DNA of 64,000 bases from Lasiodiplodia sp. COLG20 (taxonomy: Eukaryota > Ascomycota > Dothideomycetes > Botryosphaeriales > Botryosphaeriaceae): the NCBI GenBank assembly GCA_009801085.1, contig VNWV01000021.1, positions 208,656 through 272,655 on the forward strand, read 5' to 3'. The position numbers and the translations under genes were made by a program. Shown piece by piece: positions 44,006 to 54,734 of the stretch (position 1 is the stretch's first letter; every line of letters starts with the position of its first letter). The notes beneath the pieces are model-generated. The model ran no database searches. It saw only the letters and a program-made list of their open reading frames with translations, and had not been told where the DNA came from.

Positions 44006-45351
44006 TATTTATACTAATGCTGCGTTGTAAGCTTACCGCAATATTGAACGCTTCTTTGAGGAGCATTTTCCACAAAAGGGCAAAATAGTATACCTCGGTA
44101 ATTCTGACGAGTTTTCTTTTTCTTTTTCTGCAGTTGCACAAGATGTTCTGGAAACCTCAGTGGCGAACAGTCTGCCTTCAATCCTTCAAAATGAAACAGA
44201 AGTGGTCAGCGAGGAAGACTTTTCTTTGTTTCTTTTTTCCTTACTTTTCGAACATCCCTTTAAGGTTAGTCAGATCTATCATTCAACGGGGCTTGCAGTA
44301 GTCTCGTCCGTGTTGATGCCTAATCTCACTGTGGAAAGACGACAGGGCGGAAACTGCGCGACTCGGCCAGGCCCGTCCCGCCCCGCCCGTCCCGCGAGGT
44401 TCCTGATGTGCATCTGGTAATAGTAAGAGGGATTTCCATAAGACGAAGAGATGCAAGACCTTCTCCCCCGATGAATCAGGCCATTTCAAACACTGGAGCA
44501 TAGGGATTATGCAGTCCAAGAACAACCAAGAAAACAACGCAGGTGATGCAAAACTCCGATTTCTCCTGTGCTTTTTCTTCACGAACATTGAAAGCCACAC
44601 AAGGCTGCACGACGCCCGAGGTTTGGTCAGTCACATGCGTGGTGACCGAGATTGTGTCATGCATCTCGCTACGCTTGACCATTTTGGGAAAATCAATCAA
44701 CAGGGTATCTGGAAACAATGGTTTACTATTGGATCCAACGCACGCTTGGCAATAATGTGGATCATGTAACCCTACACGAGGATACGCCAGGCCATCGTAG
44801 TCGTGGACGTCTGCCTTGAACATGATGGTTTGGCGGCTGAATGAGATCTCGGTGGCTTTTCGATCAGGCGCCGCCATGTCTCGTCCTTGTGATGGAGGCG
44901 TGCTGAAAAATGAGACTCTATTAGAGGATTTCAGCATCCTGCAGGTAATGCAGAGTTGCTTTTCTGTGCAACTACGGCCATTCCGACGTATCACATCCTC
45001 AGAATCCGGCTAAACCCCCCATGTTTTGGGATCCACAATCAAGGCCCTAACTATCGAACGAGGAACCCCTCTTTCAGAAGCAAAGATAAGCACTTGGCGG
45101 GGAAATCAACTGGTCCTGGCGAGATGAGCGTGGCTTATGTGGTGATAATGGTGGCTGTGGAAGAGAGGAACTTCCCAAAAAGAAAACTCGGGCAAGGTCA
45201 GGTATAAAGAGGTCCGCTTAAAGTTGGAGAACATCTTCATTCCTACGCCTCATGCTCACTTCCCTATCCACTGCGGTCAGTTCAGTAGGAGAATTACCTG
45301 CTGCGTCGGAGATTTTGAAAACCAAGAGATCGGAAAACCAGAACCCCGGCA
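44006..45351. other. Intergenic with GC-rich block; one doubtful minus ORF
   Basis: About 1.35 kb. At 44363-44399 there is a C-rich run of repeated CCCGTCCCGC/CCCCGCC units in an otherwise AT-rich context. A minus-strand open frame (44476-44878 from the first ATG, MAAPDRKATEIS) has CxxC pairs (CQAC, CITC) but no recognised family, so it is not called as a gene. A TATAAA at 45203-45208 precedes the serine-hydrolase ATG by about 145 bp. Confidence 0.5.
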
Positions 45352-47550
45352 ATGCTTAGCCTAAATATCGCCCCACTCACCCTTGTCGCCTTCGGAGCAC
45401 AAGTCGCTCTCGCCTCAACGCGTTGGCCTCAGACTCCAGATTCTTACGATCCCATCACGACCTACCAAAAATGTCCCTACAACGGCCAGCTCTTCCCTCC
45501 ACCCACCGACGCCGCCAGTGAACCTGCCATTTTGGCCGCGCAATCTGCCCTGCGCGCTCAGCTCGATTCTCTCACCCAATCAGGAGACGGGGTTGTGGCA
45601 CTGAACAGCACTTTCTTCTCCGTGGCCGTTTTTTCAGCCGCTGATACTGAAAATGGCCCCTTTTTCGACTACCACTTCTCTGTTCCAGGAATGGAGAACG
45701 CGACTGGTGGCAGGGAGCTGGACAATGAGAGCTTGTATCGTATTGGGAGCGTGACGAAGATGTTGACCGTGTATGCTCTGCTGGCGGCCAGAGGTGATAG
45801 GGATTTTGGGAGACCGATCACGGAGTTCTTGCCAGACCTGGAGCAAGGTGCGGATGAGGAGGATGAGCTGTCAAGAATCCAGTGGGACGACATTACTGTT
45901 GAGGCGTTGGCGTCTCAAATTTCTGGGATACCGAGAGATTGTGAGTATTACTACCTTCTTGTGAAGCGGCGGAGAAGGGGATGGATAGGAGTTCTAGCTA
46001 TCCGATGGAACGAAAGACTGATTCGTAAGCAGATGCTTGGCCCGACTACACTACTGCAGCAAACGGTAGTCTGTTGCCAGTTCTGGGAGTCAACAGCTCG
46101 AAACTGCCCTCTGACGACATTCCGGAATGCGGCCTTCCGGCCCCCGGATTCTCTCCAGACTTGCCACTGTGCAATCGTGAGCGTAAGTCACATCCTTATG
46201 GTGAACCATCCACAATAAACCCCCCGCGGTAGTTTCTCCGCGGAGAAGGATAACGGGTTGAGAAAGAAGACGAGAGGATAAAAGTCAGAGAGACGAGTAG
46301 CTGACAAACTCGGGAACAGAGTTCATCCAAGGTCTAAATAAGCTCGGTGCTTATTTCCCCGCCTTTGAGACCCCCACGTATTCCAACGCAGCGTTCCGCC
46401 TACTCAGTAATGTGATTGAGAACATAACTGGTGAGCCTTACGAGACGACTTTCAATAACCAGATCGCAGACCCGTTGGGCCTTTCGTCAACTACGGTCTC
46501 AACTCCGCAGGACGACAGCCACGGAGTGATCCCTGGTGGGAAGACGGCGGCATGGTGGGGTGAGTAAAAGATGCTTTCAAGAATTTCAGCATCCAGCTAA
46601 CACTTCCTCCACAAGGACTCGATCTCGGAGAAGAAAACGCGTACGTGGAAATCCAACTCTCTCTCCCAAACCAGCCCCGTACTAACACGTCCTTTCAACC
46701 CAACAGCGCCGGCAGCGTCTACTCCAACATCAACGACCTCACCACCATCGGCCGCTCCATCCTCCGCTCCACCCTCCTCCCCCGCGCCCTGACCCGGCGC
46801 TGGCTCAAACCCCACTGGCGCACCACCGACGACACGCACTTCGTCGGCGCCCCCTGGGAAATCACCTCCACACGGATCTCCCTGGCCTCCGACAACAACA
46901 CTACATCAGCCAACACATCCACGACCCGCGTCGACCTCTACACCAAAGGCGGCAACATCGGCGCCTACTCCGCACAATTCGGCCTCGACCCAGACCGCGA
47001 GTGGGGCTACGTAGTGCTGGGCGCGGGCGCGGCGTCGGGCGCGCCGGTCTTCTACCTAGGCGACCTAGTCGCGCGGGCCTTCGCGCCAGCCTTCGAGGCG
47101 GCGGCGCGGGCGCAGGCGGCCGCGCGCTTCGCGGGGACATTCGTGCAAGCCGACGGCAACGGCACGCTGACGCTGGAAGTGCAGGAGGGCCAGCCCGGCA
47201 TCGCGGTGGCGGGCTGGACGGCGAACGGGGTGGATGTGCTGAGCGCGCTGCCGGCGGCGAATCTGCGCGGGTTCGGGGCGGCGGCTGTGACGCTGTATCC
47301 GGCAAGGTTGAAGGGGAAGGGGAGGGTCGCGTTCCGGGCGGTCATGGAGGCGCTGCCGAATGCGGATTACGAGGGCCCGTTGGATAGCGCGTGTTTGAGC
47401 TGGTTGACGGCGGATCCGGCGCAGGTGGCGAGCAGGATGCTGGATGATGTGGTGGTGGGGGTGGATGAGGAGACGGGCGAGGCGGTGTGGGTCGAGATGA
47501 GGGCGTGGAGGGAGAAGTACGTGCGGCAGGGAGGAGGGTACGGTCAGTAG
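45352..47550 (+). CDS. Secreted beta-lactamase-fold serine hydrolase
   Basis: Penicillin-binding-protein/class C beta-lactamase-like hydrolase of the type common in fungi; natural substrates are esters, amides or lactones and mostly unknown. Exons 45352-45940, 46033-46182, 46320-46559, 46616-46640 and 46707-47550 give 615 aa. Seen: a signal peptide (MLSLNIAPLTLVAFGAQVALA), the nucleophile motif S133-V-T-K136 in YRIGSVTKMLTVY, the second-motif Tyr in Y267-S-N (TPTYSNAAFRLL), a Cys-containing loop (ECGLPAPGF...LCNRE), LGLSSTTVSTP, and a C-terminal beta-rich domain from about residue 430 (YTKGGNIGAYSAQ). Several N-glycosylation sequons are present. Exon 4 is only 25 nt but its inclusion keeps frame and reads WWGLDLGEENAAGS. 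Convergent with the Kelch gene, 144 bp between stops. Confidence 0.9.
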
Positions 47551-47694
47551 GTACGTGTGAGGGGACTTGGCTGGGAGCAAGGCATGGCAACAAACGTTTA
47601 CCAAGTACATAGGTTACGTCATTTACCGCCCCTCTATAGAAATATTATTGAGAGCTCAAGAACTCTAGAAATGAACACCATGATCATCAGTCAT

Positions 47695-49535
47695 TCACTT
47701 CCCCATTCCCGGCGTTCCGGCCAACTCATGCACTTCATTATTACCCCCGGCCGGCAGCTCAGGCGTCCTCTTCGGGCTTTCTGCCCGGCCTTGGCCTGCC
47801 ATTTCAGCTGGTACCTCATACGGCGGTGCTTGCTGGTATGCGTATCCTCCACCAGCACCAGCATTCTCCTTCTCTCCTCCTGCGCTAGTACCAGCGGCGT
47901 TGCCCTTCCGCTTCCGCATGAAAAACCACACGGCGCCAGCAATCAGAGCAAGACCGGCAATACCGCCCACAACACCACCCACAATAGCCCCAGTGTTGCT
48001 GGACGACTTCGATCTTCTCCTGCCGCTTCCGCTTGTGTTGCTGCCACCATTATTCGAACCACTGTTCCCGTTGGTAGAGGCAAACAGCGCGCGGACCTTG
48101 TTATTGGTCCATCCCACATTATCTCCATTCCCTTGGTTGTACCAGTTCTTCACTCTGTCCGGAGACTCGTACGCCGCAGCGTCGGCATCGTAGCCCGAGC
48201 TCCAAGACAACTTTGTCATATCGAAGATGCCGATGCCCTGCCTCCAAGGATCTGGATCCTTCCAGTCGCCCGGAACGCCCAGCTTGTAGTTGACGCCGCC
48301 GATGACGACCATCTGCCGGTTTCCGATGACGTTGCAGGTGTGAAAGGCGCGCGGGCCACCGGATACGTTTGGCGCTTTGAACCAGTGGAAGCCAGGGAGC
48401 GAGAGGATGTACATGTCTTCGTAGCAGGTTTCCTGGAATGCATCCCAGCCGCCAGAGACAAATCTATACACGCCGTCCGTGGTCAGTGATTTGATACCGT
48501 GAGGAGAGAGAGGATGGGAAAAGCCGCTCACATCTCATAAGTCCCGTTCTTCCCCGCCGCCCCCGCCACGCAAAACAGCTCCCTCACCCCCGGCGCCTCG
48601 CCCGTCGTCGTCTGCGAATACCACGACCCCGTCTCGGGCTCGTACATAGTAACATTATTAAACTGCAGCTGGCCCGCCTTCTCATCCCACGTCGTCGGCG
48701 TCGTGCTTTCCCCCCCAAACATCATCAACAACCCGCCATCCCCAAACGTCGGCACGAAGTGCATCTGGCCCGACACGGCGGTGCCGTACGTCGTGAACGC
48801 CGTCGCGGACTCGTTCGCCCACGCCCCGCTCTCCCAGTCGAACGACACGATTCCCGGCACGGGCGTGTCGGCGTCGTGCGAGTCCGGATCGGTCTTGCCG
48901 GACTCGTAGCCGCCGAGGACGAACCCCTTGCTGTCACCAGATGCGACGAGCGCGTTCGCGGGTCGTGTGAGCTGGTTGAAGACCTGCGGGTCCGACGTCG
49001 CGAGCTGCTCCCACGAGCCGCCGCCGGAGGGGGTGCTGCTGAACTTCCACACCGCGACGGCGGGCGTCGTGGCGTTGGCGCCGGCGACGGGCGAGACTTC
49101 GCCGGCGAAGAGGTAGAAGGCGCTGTTGCCGTCGGACCACAGGCCCGGGAAGTTGAAGACTGGCGCCCCGTCTTTGTCGAGGGCTGAGATCTGGACGGAG
49201 GCGTTGGTCCAGGAGGTGCTGAGGTCGACGGAGAGGGTCTGGTTGTTGACGCGCGACATTTGCGTGTCCGTGTTGCCGTCGACGTACTGGGCTATCTCGC
49301 CGCCGTCGATGTAGAGGCGGTTGCCGACGACGGTCGAGCCGTGCAGGGCGCGGCGGATGAAGTTTGAGGTGGTGGGCGTGTCGCTTTGGCGGCGCTCGAG
49401 GAAGAAGCGGTCTGCGGGCGGTTCATCTTGCGAAAGGCGTGAGAATGGTGACGCTTCGATGATGGTGCTTAACTGTGCTATTGTGAGGAGGGCGCTGGCT
49501 ATCCGCCGTGACCCTGTATATGGAAGATAGACCAT
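47695..49535 (-). CDS. Secreted/membrane Kelch-repeat protein
   Basis: Exons 49535..48532 and 48463..47695 give 590 aa. Layout: signal peptide (SALLTIAQLSTIIEASP), ectodomain of Kelch-like beta-propeller repeats (RLYIDGGEIAQY, AFYLFAGEVSPV, GFVLGGYESGK, LLMMFGGEST, YRFVSGGWDAF, MVVIGGVNYK), a Ser/Asn/Gly stalk, one TM segment (GAIVGGVVGGIAGLALIAGAVWFF), stop-transfer MRKRKG and a Gly/Pro-rich cytosolic tail. The Kelch GG pairs and the following W residues (GSWEQL, GSWYSQ) are visible. Such proteins are predicted cell-surface proteins; carbohydrate binding or polarity roles are possible but not shown. Many N-glycosylation sequons support an extracellular ectodomain. Confidence 0.88.
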
Positions 49536-49802
49536 GTTGGAACAGAAGACAAAGGAAAAGCTAACAGAATCCAGAGAGAGAGGACAGGTAAAGTGATCGG
49601 CCCGTCAGGCTTTATACTTGCTTCTGCCCGAAGGATTCTTGGAGTATCAGCCCCCATGTTTCGGTCTCCATAGTGCAAAGATCGACATGGAGGATCAGCG
49701 CTTGGTTCAGTCGCCACATAGGTGTCAGAGAGTTTCTTATTTATTTGGCATTTATCGTGCTGAGTGTGAGCTTTACGGGCCACGAGATTCACCACATAAA
49801 TC

Positions 49803-49829
49803 CGGCATGCTAAATTATGTAGCATGCCG
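49803..49829. repeat. Perfect 10-bp inverted repeat CGGCATGCTA / TAGCATGCCG
   Basis: Arms 49803-49812 and 49820-49829 are exact reverse complements, separated by the 7-nt loop AATTATG. It lies about 270-295 bp upstream of the Kelch start codon. It could be a dyad binding site or a stem-loop. Confidence 0.85.
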
Positions 49830-51117
49830 ATTATCATTAATTGATTTCCTGAGTCTTGCGTTCCGGAAGCTTGTTGAAGCTTAGGCTGTGCAAGCCTATT
49901 GCGCAGTGACACTGCCGGCCGCCACATGACGGATGTGGGCACAGGCAGCCGCACTAGAGTATGAGCGGCCCCTGTTAGACGTTTCTTGTTCGATCATGGT
50001 TGGTAGCTAAATGTCCTCCGCTTTGCGCTAGTCTCGTAGTGCTTACTCGATCAATTTCACCACAGCCTCCTCAGTCCACTAAAAATAGCGTGTCTCTCAA
50101 CTTCAGAGCTTTCAAATTGATGGCATTGGAGTATTCCACTGAAACTGTCCGAAGAGTTCTCTTATACAGCAATTTCGTCACAGTAGCCCGTGAATCGACG
50201 GCGAAGGGGACGAATGAACCGTGCCAGTCACCATATTCAGAGAAGGAGCATCCCAGAGATATCCTATAGCGCGATCTGACCTAGTAACTCTGTAACCAAG
50301 GACTAGAGTAGCAACAGGCATCTTAATAGTATCCGCACTCTGTGCGAAAAGATGCAGGATATCCATATTTCCTTATTTGCCATAGTGAAAATAAATGTAC
50401 GCTGCCGCTCCTTCAAAGTGGCCAGCATCCTATCTTGTTGATATATGAGCTGTGAATAACTGGTGTGATAAAAGGAGGGGTAGATTGCGTCATATTTGTT
50501 TGAGGATAAGAGAATGTACTGGGGTACATCCATGGTGTTGAGAAAAAGCAATAATACACGGCAATAAAACACGGCAACAGCAATGAGGTTCGACAAATGA
50601 CTACCCCGGTTTATACAAGAACAAGTGATGACATATATATGCTGTTGCCATAGCTATTTAATATATGAAAAGCTTACTTTGATATAAGCTACGGCTAGAG
50701 CAAATGCAGCAAAGACAAGCCGCGAAGGAACATCTGACTAATAGATCGCTGATGAGCCGACTTCCGCGTCCATGTGCATACCCTTGCTTATCTTTACTTT
50801 AATCTATGGGGCTCCCCGCTATAGCTGTAGGTATTAGACAAGAAATAGAAGGTTGCAATCGTCTGTATGCTTGATGAGGTAAGACATTGCCTGATCCGGC
50901 CTTACGCCTAAAGACTCCCGAGCATCCAATGAGAGAATCTGTACAATTAATCATCTTGCAGATGTTAAACAGAGGATATGTACCATTCTCTCCATCCGAT
51001 CTACCCGATGATACTCTTTCGCATTGTTCGTATTCCTTCGCGTTCTTCGGATTCCTGGGAATTTTGGTGTGAATGCTGTGGTGGGTGATTGCGTTCGTCT
51101 CTGAGCATTTTAAGCTC

Positions 51118-51170
51118 TTGTAACTGTGTAACTCTGTAGCTTTGTAACTTGTAACTTTGTAACTTGTAAC
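51118..51170. repeat. Minisatellite of TTTGTAAC / TTGTAAC units
   Basis: Seven tandem 7-8-bp units, the last four alternating TTTGTAAC and TTGTAAC, the first ones diverged (TGTGTAAC, TCTGTAGC). Confidence 0.8.
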
Positions 51171-51830
51171 TGGAGACGCTGATTCAAATCAATTCTCCAC
51201 CAACTTGCAACATAAGCTCCCATAGATATGTGGATACATCATTCGGATCTCTGAGAAGCCGGGTTCCATCGCGCTACGCTTGAGAGTGCATGTCCACAAC
51301 ACCGAGACCTGCATACTAGAATGGGTCCGCCGGGCGTTTCAGGACTGCCTCTCACGAAGCGGGGGAATCGTGTCCTTATCGGCGAGTACGTATGGTATGT
51401 GCATTTTCGCCGAGTAGAAGGCCAAGCAGGGACGACGTAAGTTTTACGAGCCAAGTCCACTCTGGAGACCTGAAATTTGGGATAAGGCGCGTGTCATTAC
51501 TCCGCTTAGTCGAAGTTGTCGCAGATTTCTTGTTTCCCCCGCAGTAGTTCGTCCGTCTGATTCAATATATACGTGAAAATGCAGCGGCAGGGTCAAGATC
51601 CGGAGGCCGGCAGCGAAATATCGGCTTACTTCACTACCGAGCCGAGACAACGGCGATCCCTTACTACTTTTGGAATGCAGTTGCATCAACACACAACGGC
51701 GTCCACGAGTCTACATATCGTACAGGGACTTGTTGAAATTCTATATATTATACTTGCTCGCACTAGAGATCTCAATCATTCAGCACAGATCCGTCGCTAG
51801 CAATTGCAAGGCTCTAGAGCACTTCCAAAC

Positions 51831-53462
51831 ATGCCTTCAGTGCCCCTTCTCGCGGGCGGCCTTGTAAGTTACGCTTAGCCTTTTTCGGAAATAGCGTCAC
51901 ACCTTCTAACCACCAATAGGCAATCTTGCTTGTGCTGTCTAAAATCTTTTACAACATCTTCCTTCATCCTCTCCGCTCCTATCCGGGCCCGTGGTATGCT
52001 AAGGCCACCATTTTCTGGTCTCAGTATCATGCATACAAGGGCAACTTGACTTATTTGGTGCACGACCTGCACCAGAAGTACGGTTCAGTGGTCCGAATTG
52101 CGCCGGATGAGCTAGTGTATACCGACCCTCACGCCTGGAAGGACATCTACGGCCATCGTAACGGTGTACCGGAAAATGCCAAGCATCCCAGCCTAAATGT
52201 CAACCCGGATCAAGTCCACCCAACCATCATCACTGCAGACAGGGAGCAGCATGCAAAGCTCCGCAGGCTTCTGTCGCATGCTTTTTCTGAGAAGTCCATG
52301 AAGGAGCAGGAGCCTGTCATCAGGTCTTACATTGATCTCTTGATTGAGCGGCTGCGTGGAGTGGCTGAACAGAATGATCCCAAGGGCACCGACATTGTGC
52401 GGTGGTACAACGTAAGTCACCATCTCCCCTGCTTGACCTTCTCACTGACATAAACAGTTCACCACGTTCGACGTTATTGGCCATCTCGCTTTTGCAGAGT
52501 CCTTCGGATGCCTACAGAACTCGGAATACCACCCCTGGATCGAATTCATGTTCTCGACCATCCGCTACGGCTCCATGATGGGTGCCCTCAAGCGCGTCGA
52601 GGCCAGCATCGCCGCACTAGTGAAGAACATGATCCCGGAACGCATCCGCAAGCAGCGCGAGAAGCTGTACAGCATGACGGACGAGCTCGTGATGCGGCGC
52701 CGCAGCACCGAGCCGGCGTACACGGACTTCATGACGCACCTGCTAGGCGCCGAGCAGGGCGGCAAGCTGACCATGCCCGACGTCTTCGCGCAGGCGCCGA
52801 TCCTGGTCATCGCCGGCAGCGAGACGACGGCCACGCTGCTCTCCGGCGGCACCTACCACCTGCTCACCAACCGCCGCGTGTACGACCGTGTCGTGAGCGA
52901 GATCCGCTCCCACTTCTCCGACCAGAGCGAGATCAATACCGCCAGCATCAGCGAGCTCAAGTACCTCCTCGCCTTCTTTGACGAGGCGCTCCGCATGTAC
53001 CCGCCCGCCGCAAACAACCTGCCGCGCTTCACGCCGCCCCAGGGCGCCATGATCGCGGGCAAGTGGGTGCCGGGTAACACTGTTGTCGGAATTCACCAGT
53101 ACGCGCAATTTCATTCTCCGGCCAACTTCGCCGACCCCGAGGTCTTCGCGCCGGAGCGCTTCTTGGAGACGGGAGATCCGAAGTGGGAGAATGACAGGAG
53201 GGATGCTTTGCAACCGTTTTCATTCGGTCCGAGGAACTGTATTGGCCGCAAGTGAGTGGACCCTTTCTTGATCTAATCGTGCGGACTTACTAACGCATGA
53301 TTTAGTCTTGCTTATGTTGAGATGCGTTTGATCCTGGCTTCGATTCTGTGGAATTTCGATATGGAGCTTGTTTCTGGACAAGAGAACTGGATTGACCAGA
53401 AGATTTATTTGGTATGGGAGAAACATCCTTTGATGGTCAGACTTACTCCGGTAAAGAGGTAG
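51831..53462 (+). CDS. Cytochrome P450 monooxygenase, CYP65 (isotrichodermin C-15 hydroxylase)-like
   Basis: Heme-thiolate monooxygenase. Exons 51831-51863, 51920-52411, 52458-53251 and 53306-53462 give 491 aa. Seen: one N-terminal anchor (AILLVLSKIFYNIFLHPL) followed by the Pro-rich hinge YPGPWYA, C-helix region EQHAKLRRLLSHAFSEKS, I-helix IAGSETTATLL, ExxR motif DEALRMYPP, PERF motif FAPERFLE, and heme loop FSFGPRNCIGR with C436 as ligand. The family resemblance is to fungal P450s of trichothecene-type and other secondary metabolism; actual substrate is unknown. The first exon encodes only 11 residues, so the anchor is short and an alternative 5' exon is possible. The nearest neighbour downstream is the GH3 gene; no terpene synthase or PKS is in view. 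Confidence 0.93.
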
Positions 53463-54734
53463 GTCTTTTGATGGACATGGCAGCTCTGCCACACTCATGA
53501 ATTGCTTTCAGGCAATGGTTTTTTCGATTCACATAGCGCTGCACGTATTGCAATTAAACATTAGTTCCATATTTATGAAGAAGCTCATTCTTATAGCGTG
53601 ATCAGAAAGCTTGTTGCATTTAGTGTTTCAAAATCGATCTGCTGGACCTGACTCACTCCCGAACAGCATTTCGGCTTTTCAGCGGCGTGTGACAGAAGAA
53701 GAAAGCAGGTGCAGGTATCGCACAGGCCATTCATACAAACAGTGACCCAAAGATGTTTTGATAAACACTGGATGTGAAACAATAATGATAGGACTCGAGT
53801 TCATGGCACCTGCAGGAATGGAAATCTGTTCGAGGCTCCGCTTCAGAATTTGTTTGATGGTGGCGTAGTCCCTGAAGTCCGGGCTTTTGGAGTACGATTG
53901 TTTTTTAACTTTATTCATCAATTTCCCATGAAGCTTATTGGTCACGTTTCATTGCGTATATCTCCTATTATAATCCATAGGTCCTTACGGCGTGATTTTA
54001 TTTATCATGTGAGGCGCGACATGCAGAATTGCTCACGTCGGCACGACCACAGAGGGTGCCCGAAATCGCACATGGACTCCCCGGGGCTGTATCGGGAAGC
54101 TCAACTTTTGAGCGGTATTCAATCTGGACGTGACTCGTAAGAGCTGACGACACAGCTGTTATCGACGTTATTCCCGCCCCTGCGAGACAAGCTTCGCCTC
54201 TCAGATCAGCGTCACACTTGTCCCAACTGATCTTCAGGCTTGCCGATCGCCATCGGTCCGTTCAAAAGCTCCTGCCGGCCCGAGCCTCTGACGTTTCAGA
54301 CCTTCCAGAAATGGTCCCGCAACACGATAGAACGCGGCTTATTCTCGGATCCCAGATGTATACGCGTCTCTGTGGGCCATCGCCTTCACACAAACAGTTA
54401 CTTGTCAGCAGTGACCCTATTGCGAGGACAGAACGACCCACTTCAGGTTCCAGATTGCGGGATCGCATCATGCAAAAGACTGCGGACGCTTCGCTGCTTT
54501 GAGCAATAAGACACGATAGCCTGGTGTTAGGGAGCGGTGTCGCTTGAGGCTGAGCAGCCGCTCAGAGGTTGAACTGCCCATCTGAAGTCATGAACAATCT
54601 ATCCGAAGGACGTGCAAAGATATGCAGACGCGCAATGGTCTCCTCTGAATCATATTTAAGTAAAGGAGCAAGGAAGGGTCAGCAGGAGTACGGTTTGCTC
54701 GCCAGGGAGGATCTTCTACCTACAGCTGTCCGCC
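53463..54734. other. Intergenic, no gene recognised
   Basis: About 1.3 kb between the P450 and the GH3 gene, same strand. Short ORFs only, none with family resemblance. Confidence 0.55.

Larger units (their letters stand above)
49536..51830. other. Long AT-rich intergenic region with repeats
   Basis: About 2.3 kb, the longest gene-free stretch here. It holds a perfect 10-bp inverted repeat (49803-49829) and a TTTGTAAC minisatellite (51118-51170). The AT-rich centre (50280-50900) has only short ORFs. No transposase, integrase or reverse-transcriptase fragment is recognisable. Confidence 0.6.

Noticed and set aside
44476..44994. Minus-strand ORF with CxxC pairs
   Set aside because: The long version starts with GTG; from its first good ATG it has about 130 codons, no recognised family and no clear gene structure.
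49536..51830. Transposon remnant in the gene desert
   Set aside because: No transposase, RT or integrase motif, no long terminal repeats and no target-site duplication could be found by eye.
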